Origin: CAZWRV01 sp964636325
Lineage (GTDB): Bacteria; Verrucomicrobiota; Lentisphaeria; Victivallales; GWF2-50-93
Assembly (NCBI GenBank): GCA_964636325.1
Contig: CAZWRV010000039.1
Location: 1 to 54,459, forward strand
DNA length: 54,459 nt
Direction: 5' to 3'
This document shows, piece after piece, positions 33,815 through 41,886 of the stretch. Position 1 is the stretch's first letter. The number at the start of each line of letters is the position of its first letter. The notes under the pieces are model-generated. The model was not told the DNA's origin. It ran no database searches and was given only the letters and a program-made list of their open reading frames with translations. Both the position numbers and the translations under genes were made by a program.

Positions 33815-34516
33815 TCATTGTCCGCCCAGCAGCCCGCCGAGCATATTGCCCGACAGTATTCTTGCGACCAGTATTATGACCAGTCCGAAGAACAACAACG
33901 ACTTCACCTTCGATATTCCCGACTTCCGCCTGGCCATGTCGTCTGACCTCAACCCCGGCACGGCCTCGCCGATGAACGGCCAGGCCGAGGCCAGTAGCAA
34001 TATGAGAACCGGCACCGACGCCCATGACTCGCAGGCGATCAACGCCCAGGCCAGCAGTCCGAGCGCAACTACGGCATAGCCTATACAGGCAAGCCTGACC
34101 TGCTCGTCCTTCGTCAACCGCATGGCCAGCGCGATCCTCTTCCTCAGGAACTCGCCTATAGCCGGGCCGAACAGCGTCAGGAACACGGCCGCGAGCGCAA
34201 GGTAGTAGACGTTCCCCGCCACGGCTTCCTTCATCCTGCTCTTCTGGGACTCGGCCTCTTCCTTGATCTTCCTTACGGCCTCCTCCGCGCCCTTGCCGTA
34301 GCCGCTTTTGAACCCTTCGGCGCTGCCGGTGGAATAGCCGGCCTTGTAGCCGGCCTTGTACCCGTTGTCGCTCCCGGCGGAATAGCCGGTCTTGTAACCG
34401 CTCTTGCTGCCGGACTTGTACAAATCTTCGGCCATCTTCCTGGCCTTCCCGCCGTCGTCGCAGGACGGGAGCAGAAGCAGCAAGAGCGCCGTCAATGCGA
34501 ACGCAGCCCTGCGCAT
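33815..34516 (-). CDS. Lipoprotein-signal membrane protein with GX3 repeats
   Basis: A 233-residue protein. An N-terminal lipobox (LLLLLLPSC) suggests lipid anchoring. Residues about 35-78 form eleven consecutive G-x3 repeats (GYKTGYSAGSDNGYKAG...), a helical glycine-stripe pattern like the deca-GX3 motif of Yae1 proteins. A charged helix follows (EEAVRKIKEEAESQKSR). Three or four transmembrane segments come next (VYYLALAAVFLTLFG; LACIGYAVVALGLLAWALI; VPVLILLLASAWPFIG; LLFFGLVIILVARIL). The ATG overlaps the stop of the 72-residue gene (TGATG). The glycine stripe suggests helix packing or self-assembly. No known family is recognised. Confidence 0.7.
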   Translation of the reverse strand: MRRAAFALTALLLLLLPSCDDGGKARKMAEDLYKSGSKSGYKTGYSAGSDNGYKAGYKAGYSTGSAEGFKSGYGKGAEEAVRKIKEEAESQKSRMKEAVAGNVYYLALAAVFLTLFGPAIGEFLRKRIALAMRLTKDEQVRLACIGYAVVALGLLAWALIACESWASVPVLILLLASAWPFIGEAVPGLRSDDMARRKSGISKVKSLLFFGLVIILVARILSGNMLGGLLGGQ

Positions 34517-34734
34517 CACGGCCTCCGCCTGAACAGCAGGAAGGCGATCACCGCCACGGCCGCAATCCAGAACATCGTCGTCCCGGACGATGCGCCTGCG
34601 GCCTGCGCGGCCCCGGCGCCCTGTGACACCAGCGGCTCGACCACCACTACCGGCGGCGGCGCGGGTACCGAATGGGCGATGGAACCGCCGATGATGATAA
34701 GCGCGATTGCCGCCGCCAAATATAGAAAGAACAT
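34516..34734 (-). CDS. Small two-segment membrane protein, 72 aa
   Basis: An N-terminal hydrophobic segment (LYLAAAIALIIIGGSIAHS), which could be a cleaved signal, is followed by a Pro/Val/Ala-rich periplasmic-type linker. A C-terminal transmembrane segment (MFWIAAVAVIAFLLF) ends in RRRP. AAGGAGGG precedes the ATG at 34734. The next gene overlaps its stop, so they are coupled. The layout is like a small anchor or coat-type protein, but there is no sequence match to a named family. Confidence 0.65.
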   Translation of the reverse strand: MFFLYLAAAIALIIIGGSIAHSVPAPPPVVVVEPLVSQGAGAAQAAGASSGTTMFWIAAVAVIAFLLFRRRP

Positions 34735-34834
34735 TTTTTTAGCCCTCCTTAAGTTGTTGATGTTTAGATAGTCGGGGCGGTGTGACCCGCCCCCTTGTTT
34801 GGGTGCCAGTGCTCTTCAGCCTGAGCGTCATCAT

Positions 34835-35521
34835 TCACGCCGCCTCCGGCTCGTCGTCCATGGCCGACGCATACCTTGACTCGCTCTGCTCCCTGATACA
34901 CCTGAGGTCGCGCTCCCACGGCGACTCGGCTGTGATGTCCTTCAGGATGCCGTCGCCCATGAAGGCCTTGATCCTCGAGCCCAGTTCGCGCTTGAGCTGG
35001 ACGACACGGGCTGGGCTGACGGCAAGATCCTCAGCGGTGGCCTTGACTTGGCGACCGGTCGCGGTGTCGTCGAGTATGCGCTGATCGCGTCCGGACAGCG
35101 ACTCCATCAGCTCCTCCCAGTCGATGCGGCGCAGTGCCTCCTCGTCGGGCGACTCCCGGCGCTGGGCAATGCAGTCGTGCATCGTCATGTGCTCGGCGTC
35201 CTCGGAGAGCGGCGCATCCATGTAGGATATGCTGTCCTCGTGCGCTGAGCGGAACACCGGCGACAGGACGTCGTTCCTGGAGCACTGGTAGGCACGGCGA
35301 CCGGATTTGGCCCTTTGTATCGAGTAGAACGCGATTGACCGGGGGATGGGCCTCTTCCCGGCCTTCTCAACCGAATCAAGCATTTCGGCGGCTGTGGCGA
35401 TGGTGTCCTGGACGAGCTCTTCGGCGTCCTCGCAGCCGGTGGGCCGGACTGTCCTTGGAACTGTTGCAGTGATGATGGGAACAATCTTCGTGAGCAGGAT
35501 TCTTGCGGCTTTCGCTGTCAT
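34835..35521 (-). CDS. Sigma-70-family-like factor carried by the island
   Basis: A 228-residue protein. A region-2-like part (CEDAEELVQDTIATAAEMLDS... and IAFYSIQRAKSGRR) precedes a region-4-like HTH (LMESLSGRDQRILDDTATGRQVKATAEDLAVSPARVVQLKRELGSRI). The order and spacing fit ECF-type sigma factors, although conserved residues are weak. AGGAGGAAGC precedes the ATG at 35521. Two coupled membrane-protein genes lie 100 bp downstream on the same strand and are candidate targets or a linked anti-sigma system. It lies next to the attR end of the element. Anti-sigma activity of the neighbours is not shown by the sequence. Confidence 0.75.
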   Translation of the reverse strand: MTAKAARILLTKIVPIITATVPRTVRPTGCEDAEELVQDTIATAAEMLDSVEKAGKRPIPRSIAFYSIQRAKSGRRAYQCSRNDVLSPVFRSAHEDSISYMDAPLSEDAEHMTMHDCIAQRRESPDEEALRRIDWEELMESLSGRDQRILDDTATGRQVKATAEDLAVSPARVVQLKRELGSRIKAFMGDGILKDITAESPWERDLRCIREQSESRYASAMDDEPEAA

Positions 35522-35877
35522 GTTCGCTTCCTCCTATGGTTATGCGGCGGCCACTAAGGGAAGCAGGACGTGAAGTCCGCCCTGTGGGCCACCTGTTGGT
35601 TAAGGCGGTCCGCCATGGGCGGCACCGGAAGGGCTATGAAGCTCGCTTCATTGATTATACCATCCGAAGGGCAGGAATTAACCTGGGACGGGTGCTTGCT
35701 TTATGAGCATTGTGGACCTTCGTTGTCTACACGCCGCCACAGAGGGAGAACAACTGGGAAATGGGTGCTTCCTTTATGCTTGCTTTTTGGACGTGAAAAC
35801 GTCTGAAATCAGGGGTAAAGGAGGGGTATGCAAGATTCTACAAGTTTGAGCGTTAACTCGTTCAGTCGCAGGTAGTT
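35522..35877. promoter_or_regulatory. Right-end region with candidate integrase arm sites
   Basis: No gene. A motif GGTGCTT[G/C]CTTTATG occurs at 35691-35705 and 35765-35779. The second copy runs into CTTTATGCTTGCTTT (35772-35786), which recurs exactly at the left end of the element (16869-16883). A GGGGTAAAGGAGGGGTATG stretch (35811-35829) resembles purine runs near attL. These repeats are placed as arm-type binding sites would be. Confidence 0.45.
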
Positions 35878-35935
35878 AAGGATGGTGGGCGTAACTGGGC
35901 TCGAACCAGTGACCTTTACGATGTCAACGTAACGC
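35878..35935 (-). repeat. attR: 58-bp repeat within the intact tRNA-Val end
   Basis: Identical over 58 bp to attL at 16781-16838. It spans the 3' 53 nt of tRNA-Val plus five bases beyond the CCA. Here the full tRNA is kept, so the element restores rather than breaks the gene. Confidence 0.9.
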
Positions 35936-35959
35936 TCTAGCCAACTGAGCTATACGCCC
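35883..35959 (-). tRNA. tRNA-Val (anticodon GAC)
   Basis: A complete 77-nt cloverleaf on the minus strand. Acceptor GGGCGTA pairs perfectly with TACGCCC. The D arm has GCTC/GAGC. The anticodon arm is TTACG-TTGACAT-CGTAA with anticodon GAC. The T arm is ACTGG-TTCGAGC-CCAGT. The discriminator A and CCA are encoded. It reads valine GUC codons and is the integration site of the island. Confidence 0.95.
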
Positions 35960-36069
35960 TTTAATTCCGAGTCAGCCGCGCGGTGCGGCGGAGGCGCCGT
36001 CGTCTGACTGGCTGCAGTGGGATATCATATCATGTCCTGGTTGGAAATCAAACAGGTACCTATAATTTG

Positions 36070-36636
36070 CTAGGATTTTACGTCAGGCCCTTCGCTTTTG
36101 GCCGCATGGCGTTCGAAGGACTTGAGGGCGATGCCCGCGAAGGCCGGGAATGCGACGAATATGAGGTAGAACTTCCAGACTCCCAGATACCAGCCGAGGC
36201 CGAACTGGACGGGCGAGTTCCAATGCCATACGCCGAGGTTGATCCCCGCGATTTCGATTACCGGCAGCAGGAAGCTCAGGGCGAACGTGCATGCGAGGCA
36301 GTTGAAGGTTACACCTCCGATCGAATGCGGGAGCGAACGGGCGGCGATCTGTCCGGAGAGGAAGAGCAGGACGGATGTGAACGCTCCGCCGACGATGATG
36401 AAGACAGGGATGCCGGTTCCCGGGATCCAGAGCAGGAAGTCAGGGCTGTATGAAGTCATCCTGGAGTGGAAGGCGTTGAGGAGTTCTCCGGCGGACACGG
36501 TAAATACGGCGAGGATGGCTATGTGGAGGATCCGTTTCAGGCCGCGCCTGTGCAGCCTGACGAAGAAGTTGAGGAAGAACACCATCAGACCAAGTTCGGC
36601 CATGTTGAAGAGGGCTCTTGAAAGGGTCAGGTTCAC
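36070..36636 (-). CDS. Polytopic membrane protein, carotenoid-biosynthesis (CruF/DUF422)-like
   Basis: A 188-residue protein with about five transmembrane segments (for example LGLMVFFLNFFVRL, ILHIAILAVFTVSAGELL, VFIIVGGAFTSVLLFLSG, FALSFLLPVIEI, FYLIFVAFPAFAGIAL). The phrase INLGVWHWNSPVQFGLGWYLGVWKFY, with its Trp-rich aromatic cluster, recalls CruF/DUF422 proteins, but I am not sure. GTG start overlaps the holA stop (GTGA), so it is translated with HolA, a surprising partner. Confidence 0.55.
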   Translation of the reverse strand: MNLTLSRALFNMAELGLMVFFLNFFVRLHRRGLKRILHIAILAVFTVSAGELLNAFHSRMTSYSPDFLLWIPGTGIPVFIIVGGAFTSVLLFLSGQIAARSLPHSIGGVTFNCLACTFALSFLLPVIEIAGINLGVWHWNSPVQFGLGWYLGVWKFYLIFVAFPAFAGIALKSFERHAAKSEGPDVKS

Positions 36637-37751
36637 CGTCCACCGGGATCAGTTGAGCAAATCCTTGCGGCGAGGAGTTCGAGTTCGAGGCGGGGGTCGT
36701 CGGCGCCTCCAGAGACGAGCGTCCTGTTCGACCTTGCGATCTCGCAGACTGCCATCGCCAGTTCGTCCGGCGAAAACCTGCACGAGTCGTTGAAGATCAT
36801 GTATGCGCGGTAGGGGTTGAGCTCGAATATCTTGCTTCCAGCGAGCTGCTCCCTTGCATCGGGGGCGGCCTTTTCGAGGAGTCCCTTGAAGCCCTGGTAG
36901 CTGATCCCCTGCCTGGCGCCGAGCTTTCTTGCCGCGGCTCCGACGTCGATCATGGCCTGGAATGTGTTAATGAGCGAATAGAGGAGGCTTATCTCCTTGC
37001 TTTTCATTCCTACCAGGGTGTTGATGGCTTCGAGGGATTCTGGGAGGTTGCGGGCGGAGACGGCGTTCGCGAGGGCCCATGCGACGGCCTCGGGGGTTCG
37101 GCTGCATACGGTCCTGCAGTCCTGGAGCGTGATCTTGGTTTTCGGATGCACGAACATGGCTAGCTTTTCCAGTTCGTTGGCCATCCTTCCGCTGTCGGCG
37201 CCGACGGCCTCGCATAGGAATTCGACTGATCTCGGATCGATTTCGATGCCTCTGCCGGAGCAGAAGTCGAATATGTTGCCCCTTACGACCTCCTCCCATT
37301 CCTTCTTGGAGATGTCGGCCTTTTCATAGAAGAAGACCTCGCCGTTCTTCTGGCAGTTCTTGTAGAGCGTGGAGCGGCGGTCGATGCCTGGGCCGCTTAC
37401 GACGACGGTGATATCGCTGTCGAAGCCGGCCTTGACGGCGTCCTCGAGCCTGGCGGCGAGCTTTGCCAGGCTGGTGTCGTCGGGGGCCTCCGCAAGGAGC
37501 TTGAAGTCGAAGCTCCTGAGCCATATGAACTTTTCGGAGCTGAAGAATCCTGGAGTCTTTGCCGAGAGCAGGAATGTGCCGATGGCGTCGGCGGGGGTCA
37601 TCTTCTCGCCATCGCACTCGATGATTTCCAGCGACGGGTTCTCCTGGTAGGCATCGCCGCAGAACCCGGCCACCAGCTCGCGGGCCTTGGCCTTGACGGC
37701 GGCGTCGTCGCCGCCGGAGACGAGGTATAGGTTGGTCTTTTTACCAGACAT
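36633..37751 (-). CDS. holA: DNA polymerase III delta subunit (clamp-loader)
   Basis: A 372-residue HolA-like protein. It opens NLYLVSGGDDAAVKAKARELV, the degenerate AAA+ start of the delta subunit. It continues with FFSSEKFIWLRSFDF, then VVVSGPGIDRRSTLYKNCQ and the lid helices (RMANELEKLAMFVHPKTKITLQDC; NTLVGMKSKEISLLYSLINTF) characteristic of the family. Length is close to the E. coli protein (343). It opens the beta clamp within the clamp-loader. The ATG at 37751 begins the conserved part; upstream sequence belongs to an intergenic repeat. The downstream membrane-protein gene overlaps its stop. Confidence 0.88.
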   Translation of the reverse strand: MSGKKTNLYLVSGGDDAAVKAKARELVAGFCGDAYQENPSLEIIECDGEKMTPADAIGTFLLSAKTPGFFSSEKFIWLRSFDFKLLAEAPDDTSLAKLAARLEDAVKAGFDSDITVVVSGPGIDRRSTLYKNCQKNGEVFFYEKADISKKEWEEVVRGNIFDFCSGRGIEIDPRSVEFLCEAVGADSGRMANELEKLAMFVHPKTKITLQDCRTVCSRTPEAVAWALANAVSARNLPESLEAINTLVGMKSKEISLLYSLINTFQAMIDVGAAARKLGARQGISYQGFKGLLEKAAPDAREQLAGSKIFELNPYRAYMIFNDSCRFSPDELAMAVCEIARSNRTLVSGGADDPRLELELLAARICSTDPGGR

Positions 37752-37822
37752 CTGCTTCAGCTTCAATAGTGATGTTAAAGCATCTATGGGTTTTGTGGAT
37801 GAAGTTCCAAGGCCCCAAGCTC

Positions 37823-37914
37823 CAAATTCCAAATAAAATCCAAATACAAATATTCCATATCAAAATGGAGTTTTGAATTTGAGACATTCGGATTTGTTTG
37901 GTATTTGGAATTTG
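37823..37914. repeat. AT-rich intergenic inverted repeat
   Basis: CAAATTCCAAATA (37823-37835) and its complement TATTTGGAATTTG (37902-37914) bound an AT-rich interior of short CCAAAT/ATTTGG words. Palindromic extragenic elements of this word content are familiar from several environmental bacterial genomes. It separates holA from the M42 gene. Confidence 0.65.
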
Positions 37915-37940
37915 ATCATTGGAATTTGTCCGTCGCGGAC

Positions 37941-39011
37941 TCAGCCGTCTATTCCCGGTATGAAGCTGTCGCCCTCCCTGAACGCGCATATGGTCTCCGC
38001 GAGGAGCGAAACGGCGCCTTCGGCGTCGGCCAGGTCGCACATTTCGACGGGGGTGTGCATGTATCTGTTGGGGATGCTTATCAGCGCCGTCGCGACTCCG
38101 GAGCGGGAAAGCTGTATCGTCGCGGTGTCGGTGCCGCCGCTGGCCCTGAAGCCTGCCTTCTCCTGATATTTGATCTTCTTTTTCTTCGCGGTCCTGACGA
38201 GCCTTTCAAGGAGGACCGGGTTGTTGTCGGCGGTCCTGCTGATTGCGGGCCCCTTCCCGAGCGAGAGTTCGCCGAGAACTTTCTTTTCGATGTCCGGGAC
38301 GTCGGTGGCGAATCCGACGTCGACGGCAAATCCGACGTCGGGGGCAATACCGAACGCACTGGTTGTGGCGCCGCGGAGGCCGAGCTCCTCCTGGACTGTT
38401 CCGACGCCGTAGACGGCGACCTTGAGATCCCTTGACTTCAAGACCTTGAGGGTTTCTGCGACGACGAAGGCGCCGATCTTGTCGTCCATGCCCTTCGAGA
38501 CTATCCTGCTCTTCCCGATCCTGCGGTAGTTCGACTTGACTGCGACGGGGTCGCCGATCCTGATTATTTTTGCGGCCTCCTTCTTCTTTGAGACGCCGAT
38601 GTCTATCCACATGTCCTTGAGTTCCAGAGCCTTGTCCTGGTCCTTCGCCAGGTGTATGGGCTTCTTTCCGATGACGCCGTGCACCCTGCCCTTCTCGGCT
38701 AGGATCTCGACCTCGGTGCCGGGGACCGTCAGCTTGTCTATGCCGCCGACGTTCCTGAAATAGAGGTAGCCGTCGTCGGAGATGTGGACGACCTGGAATC
38801 CGATTTCGTCGTAGTGGCCTGCGAGCATTACCTTGAACTTTGACGCGCCGTTCAGGACTCCGACGGTGTTGCCCATGACGTCGGTATATGTTTTCTCGCA
38901 GAACCTGGCGATGTAGCTCCTGAACACGGCTGCGGTCTCGGTCTCGAAGCCGGAGGGGCCGGAGGCCATCATCAGCCTCTCGAGAAAATCAAGGCTTTCC
39001 TTGCTGAACAT
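37941..39011 (-). CDS. M42-family metallo-aminopeptidase
   Basis: A 356-residue co-catalytic dizinc peptidase (FrvX/TET-like). Metal ligands and catalytic residues are all present: H and D in MLAGHYDEIGF, the second D in GMDDKIGAFV, the E pair in VQEELGLRGAT, the D in AVDVGFATDVP, and the final H in NRYMHTPVEM. The N-terminal YLERL-like helix is followed by SGPSGFE, standard for M42. AAGGAG lies 10 nt before the ATG. Such enzymes form dodecamers that trim peptides in the cytoplasm. Family secure, substrate preference unknown. Confidence 0.93.
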   Translation of the reverse strand: MFSKESLDFLERLMMASGPSGFETETAAVFRSYIARFCEKTYTDVMGNTVGVLNGASKFKVMLAGHYDEIGFQVVHISDDGYLYFRNVGGIDKLTVPGTEVEILAEKGRVHGVIGKKPIHLAKDQDKALELKDMWIDIGVSKKKEAAKIIRIGDPVAVKSNYRRIGKSRIVSKGMDDKIGAFVVAETLKVLKSRDLKVAVYGVGTVQEELGLRGATTSAFGIAPDVGFAVDVGFATDVPDIEKKVLGELSLGKGPAISRTADNNPVLLERLVRTAKKKKIKYQEKAGFRASGGTDTATIQLSRSGVATALISIPNRYMHTPVEMCDLADAEGAVSLLAETICAFREGDSFIPGIDG

Positions 39012-39283
39012 GTCTGCTGCGCTCCTTAAATTTCAGATTGGACGGATAACAGGATAATCACGGCTGCTACGAATTGATTAACTGAGAAAGATAAGCTCTT
39101 GGCATGGAAATGGCAAATCCCTTTTCAGATTTCGCCGCATACTGCATCCGATGGTCGGGAGGCTTCTGAATATGCTGCCGGAGGCCAGCCTGAAACTGTC
39201 GCATGAAATCTGAATTTGATAATTTAAAAAAGAGGAAGACGTCTTATATTATGTTCCTTTTGCATTATTCTTATGGAGAATCG

Positions 39284-40387
39284 ATGACTTTTGAAGAGAT
39301 CAAAAAATGCCATGACGGCGGCGCGGGGAGGATAAAGTATCTTGAGGAGTTCCTTAAGATCGCCGACTGCAGGGCCCGGAAGGCTGAGCTGGAGAAGAAG
39401 ATGCTTGCTCCGGACTTCTGGGACAGCCGAGAAAGATCGCAGGAGACCGTCGAAGCGCTGAGCGCCTGCAAGAACATCATAGAGCCGTTCGACAGGATCA
39501 CGGCGGAGCTGGCGGACTTTTCGGCGCTTGTGGAGCTGCTTGGTGAGTCGAAGGAGGACGCGGGGCTCCTTGCCGAGGCGGACAAGCACTGGACGCGCCT
39601 TTCGGGCAATCTGGACAGGCTGGAGCTGGTGAGCTATCTTTCGGGCAAGTTCGACCGCAACAACGCGTATTTCTCGATACATTCCGGAGCCGGCGGCACT
39701 GAGGCATGCGACTGGGTTTCGATGCTGCTGAGGATGTACCGCCGCTGGTTCGAGAGGAAAGGCTACAAGGACGAGATCCTGGACATGCAGCCGGGCGAGG
39801 AGGCGGGGGTGAGGAGCGTCACGCTGCTCGTTTCGGGCGAGTTCGCATACGGCTACCTGAAGGCGGAGCGCGGCGTCCACAGGCTGGTCAGGATATCGCC
39901 GTTCGACAGCAACGCCAGGCGCCACACCTCTTTTGCCTCCGTAGACGTATTCCCCGAGCTTGACGACGACGTTGACATCGAGATCAACGAGGCCGACCTG
40001 CGCGTGGACACCTACCGTTCCAGCGGCGCGGGCGGCCAGTATGTGAACAGGACCGACAGCGCTGTCCGCATCACGCACATTCCGACCGGGACGACGGTGG
40101 CGTGCCAGATGGAGCGTTCGCAGCACAAGAACCGCTCGATGGCGATGAAGATGCTGAAGGCCAAGCTTTACGAGTTGAAGGAGGAGGAGCGCCGCAAGGA
40201 GGCGGACGCGCTCAGGGGCGTCAAATCCGAAATCGCGTGGGGCAGCCAGATACGTTCATACGTCCTTCATCCCTATCAGCTCGTCAAGGATCTCAGGACG
40301 GACGTCGAGACGGGCAACACCGGCGCCGTCCTCGACGGCGACCTCGACCGCTTCGTAGAGGCCTGGCTCAAGACGCAGAAAAGGTGA
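39284..40387 (+). CDS. prfB: Peptide chain release factor 2
   Basis: A 367-residue class I release factor. GGQ is in GAGGQYVNRTDSAVR and the SPF codon-reading tripeptide is in LVRISPFDSNARRHTSF, which marks RF2 (UGA/UAA) rather than RF1. The N-terminal helices (EEFLKIADCRARKAELEKKM, then PDFWDSRE) align with RF2. There is no in-frame UGA near the start, so the programmed +1 frameshift that controls RF2 in many bacteria is absent. ATG at 39284 follows GGAG; an upstream in-frame ATG at 39203 adds unlike residues. The photolyase gene starts 6 nt after the stop. Confidence 0.95.
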   Translation: MTFEEIKKCHDGGAGRIKYLEEFLKIADCRARKAELEKKMLAPDFWDSRERSQETVEALSACKNIIEPFDRITAELADFSALVELLGESKEDAGLLAEADKHWTRLSGNLDRLELVSYLSGKFDRNNAYFSIHSGAGGTEACDWVSMLLRMYRRWFERKGYKDEILDMQPGEEAGVRSVTLLVSGEFAYGYLKAERGVHRLVRISPFDSNARRHTSFASVDVFPELDDDVDIEINEADLRVDTYRSSGAGGQYVNRTDSAVRITHIPTGTTVACQMERSQHKNRSMAMKMLKAKLYELKEEERRKEADALRGVKSEIAWGSQIRSYVLHPYQLVKDLRTDVETGNTGAVLDGDLDRFVEAWLKTQKR

Positions 40388-40393
40388 GCTGAG

Positions 40394-41752
40394 ATGCCGG
40401 TCGAGCCGGAACGAGTCAGGCGGTTGAATTCGAAGGCAGCGGGCGCGGGAGGCCGTTATGTGCTCTACTGGATGCAGGCTGCCCAGCGTTCTTCGCAGAA
40501 TCCCGCGCTCGAGTTTGCGATAGAAAAGGCTGACGAGTTAAGGAAGCCGCTCATTGTTTTTTTCGGACTTACGCCGGACTTTCCCGAGGCGAACCGGCGC
40601 CATTATTCTTTCATGCTGGAGGGGCTCTCATCTCTTTCAGCATCTCTTGCCGAGAGGGGAATCAAGTTCGTCTGCAGGCTGGCCTCTCCCGAGAAAGGGG
40701 CGATGAAGATGTCCGGGGACGCCGCCCTTGCCGTAAGCGACCGCGGATACCTGAGGATTCAAAGGAGCTGGAGGGAGGATTTTGCGAAATACGCGGGATG
40801 CCCGGTCTTCCAGGTGGAAACTGAGGCGGTGGTGCCGGTCGAGACGGTGTCTGAGAAGGAGGAATATTCCGCGGCGACTCTGAGGAGGAAGATCACCCCC
40901 GCCCTTGGCAAGTTCCTCAGGCTAATTCCGGAGCGGAAGCCGAAGCGCAGCTCTCTCGGGATGGACTTCGAGTCGCTGGATCTTTCGGATGCAGGCGGGG
41001 TTATGGATTCGGCGGGAATCCGCGGCGGCCCAGCGCCGTCGCCAGTGTTCAAGGGCGGGGAGCAGGAGGCGTCGCGCCGCCTGGAAGAATTCATCCGCGT
41101 CAGGCTTGACTCATACGCCGAACACGGAAATGATCCGTCGAAGGAGCTAAGCTCCGGCCTCAGCCCGTATCTGCACTTCGGGCAGATATCGCCGGTGAAG
41201 GCCGCCGTGGAGGTGCTGGAGACCGGAAGCGCGTCGGCGGGTGCGTTCGTCGAGGAGCTTGTGGTGCGGAGGGAGCTGGCTTTCAACTTCGCCCTGCACA
41301 ATCCGTCCTACGACTCATACGGATGCGTTCCGCGCTGGGCGGCCGAAAGCCTTTCGCGGCATGCCTCGGACCGCAGGAATTACCTTTATTCCTTCGATGA
41401 GCTGGAGGCCGCGGCGACGCACGACCCCTACTGGAACGCGGCTCAGCGGGAGATGCTCCGGACGGGCAAGATGCACAACTACATGCGGATGTACTGGGGG
41501 AAGAAGATCATCGAATGGAGCAGGACGCCTCAGGAGGCGTTCGGGACGGCGCTGCTCCTCAACAACAAATACGAGCTTGACGGCCGGGATCCGAACGGTT
41601 TCGCAGGTGTCGCCTGGTGCTTCGGCAAGCATGACCGGCCCTGGACCGAAAGGCCGATCTTCGGCAGCGTCCGCTACATGAACGACAAGGGGCTGGAGCG
41701 CAAGTTCGACATCGGCCGGTACGCTGCGAAATTCGGCGGACAGGCGGATTGA
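40394..41752 (+). CDS. Class II CPD DNA photolyase
   Basis: A 452-residue photolyase. The class II pattern includes RYVLYWMQAAQRSSQNPALE near the start, with LIVFFGLTPDFPEANRRHY after it. FAD-binding sequences are GLSPYLHFGQISP, then WNAAQREMLRTGKMHNYMRMYWGKKI and LNNKYELDGRDPNGFAGVAW. It repairs cyclobutane pyrimidine dimers by light-driven electron transfer from FADH. The ATG is 6 nt after prfB, so the genes are probably co-transcribed. A light-exposed habitat is suggested but not proved. Confidence 0.93.
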   Translation: MPVEPERVRRLNSKAAGAGGRYVLYWMQAAQRSSQNPALEFAIEKADELRKPLIVFFGLTPDFPEANRRHYSFMLEGLSSLSASLAERGIKFVCRLASPEKGAMKMSGDAALAVSDRGYLRIQRSWREDFAKYAGCPVFQVETEAVVPVETVSEKEEYSAATLRRKITPALGKFLRLIPERKPKRSSLGMDFESLDLSDAGGVMDSAGIRGGPAPSPVFKGGEQEASRRLEEFIRVRLDSYAEHGNDPSKELSSGLSPYLHFGQISPVKAAVEVLETGSASAGAFVEELVVRRELAFNFALHNPSYDSYGCVPRWAAESLSRHASDRRNYLYSFDELEAAATHDPYWNAAQREMLRTGKMHNYMRMYWGKKIIEWSRTPQEAFGTALLLNNKYELDGRDPNGFAGVAWCFGKHDRPWTERPIFGSVRYMNDKGLERKFDIGRYAAKFGGQAD

Positions 41753-41817
41753 CGCCGGCGGCTTCCCATCTGGAACAGACGCATCTCGGAGACGACGCAA
41801 GTTTCAGCGGCATCCGG

Positions 41818-41845
41818 TTGAAAGCTCCGGTATCGGCGGTATATT
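41818..41845 (+). promoter_or_regulatory. Sigma-70-type promoter of the HEAT-repeat gene
   Basis: TTGAAA (41818-41823), a 16-bp spacer and TATATT (41840-41845) lie about 40 bp before the ATG. The match is strong against the GC-rich background. Confidence 0.55.
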
Positions 41846-41886
41846 TGCCGTTCGTTTATTAACCCGAACCTTCGTGCCGTCGAGAG

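Larger units (their letters stand above)
16781..35935. mobile_element. tRNA-Val-integrated genomic island (integrative element)
   Basis: About 19.2 kb lies between two perfect 58-bp direct repeats derived from tRNA-Val(GAC). The integrase gene is next to the left repeat and reads inward. Excisionase-like, primase-like and helicase genes follow. Cargo is a type III restriction-modification operon with two extra genes, and a sigma-factor/membrane-protein group. Short repeats resembling integrase arm sites stand inside both ends. No conjugation, capsid or portal genes are seen, so it may be a mobilisable or satellite-type element, or one with an unrecognised transfer route. Confidence 0.9.

Noticed and set aside
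34516..34734. Filamentous-phage coat-like layout (signal, short mature part, one membrane segment, basic end)
   Set aside because: No Zot-like assembly protein, pilot protein or phage replication gene is nearby; the resemblance is topology only.
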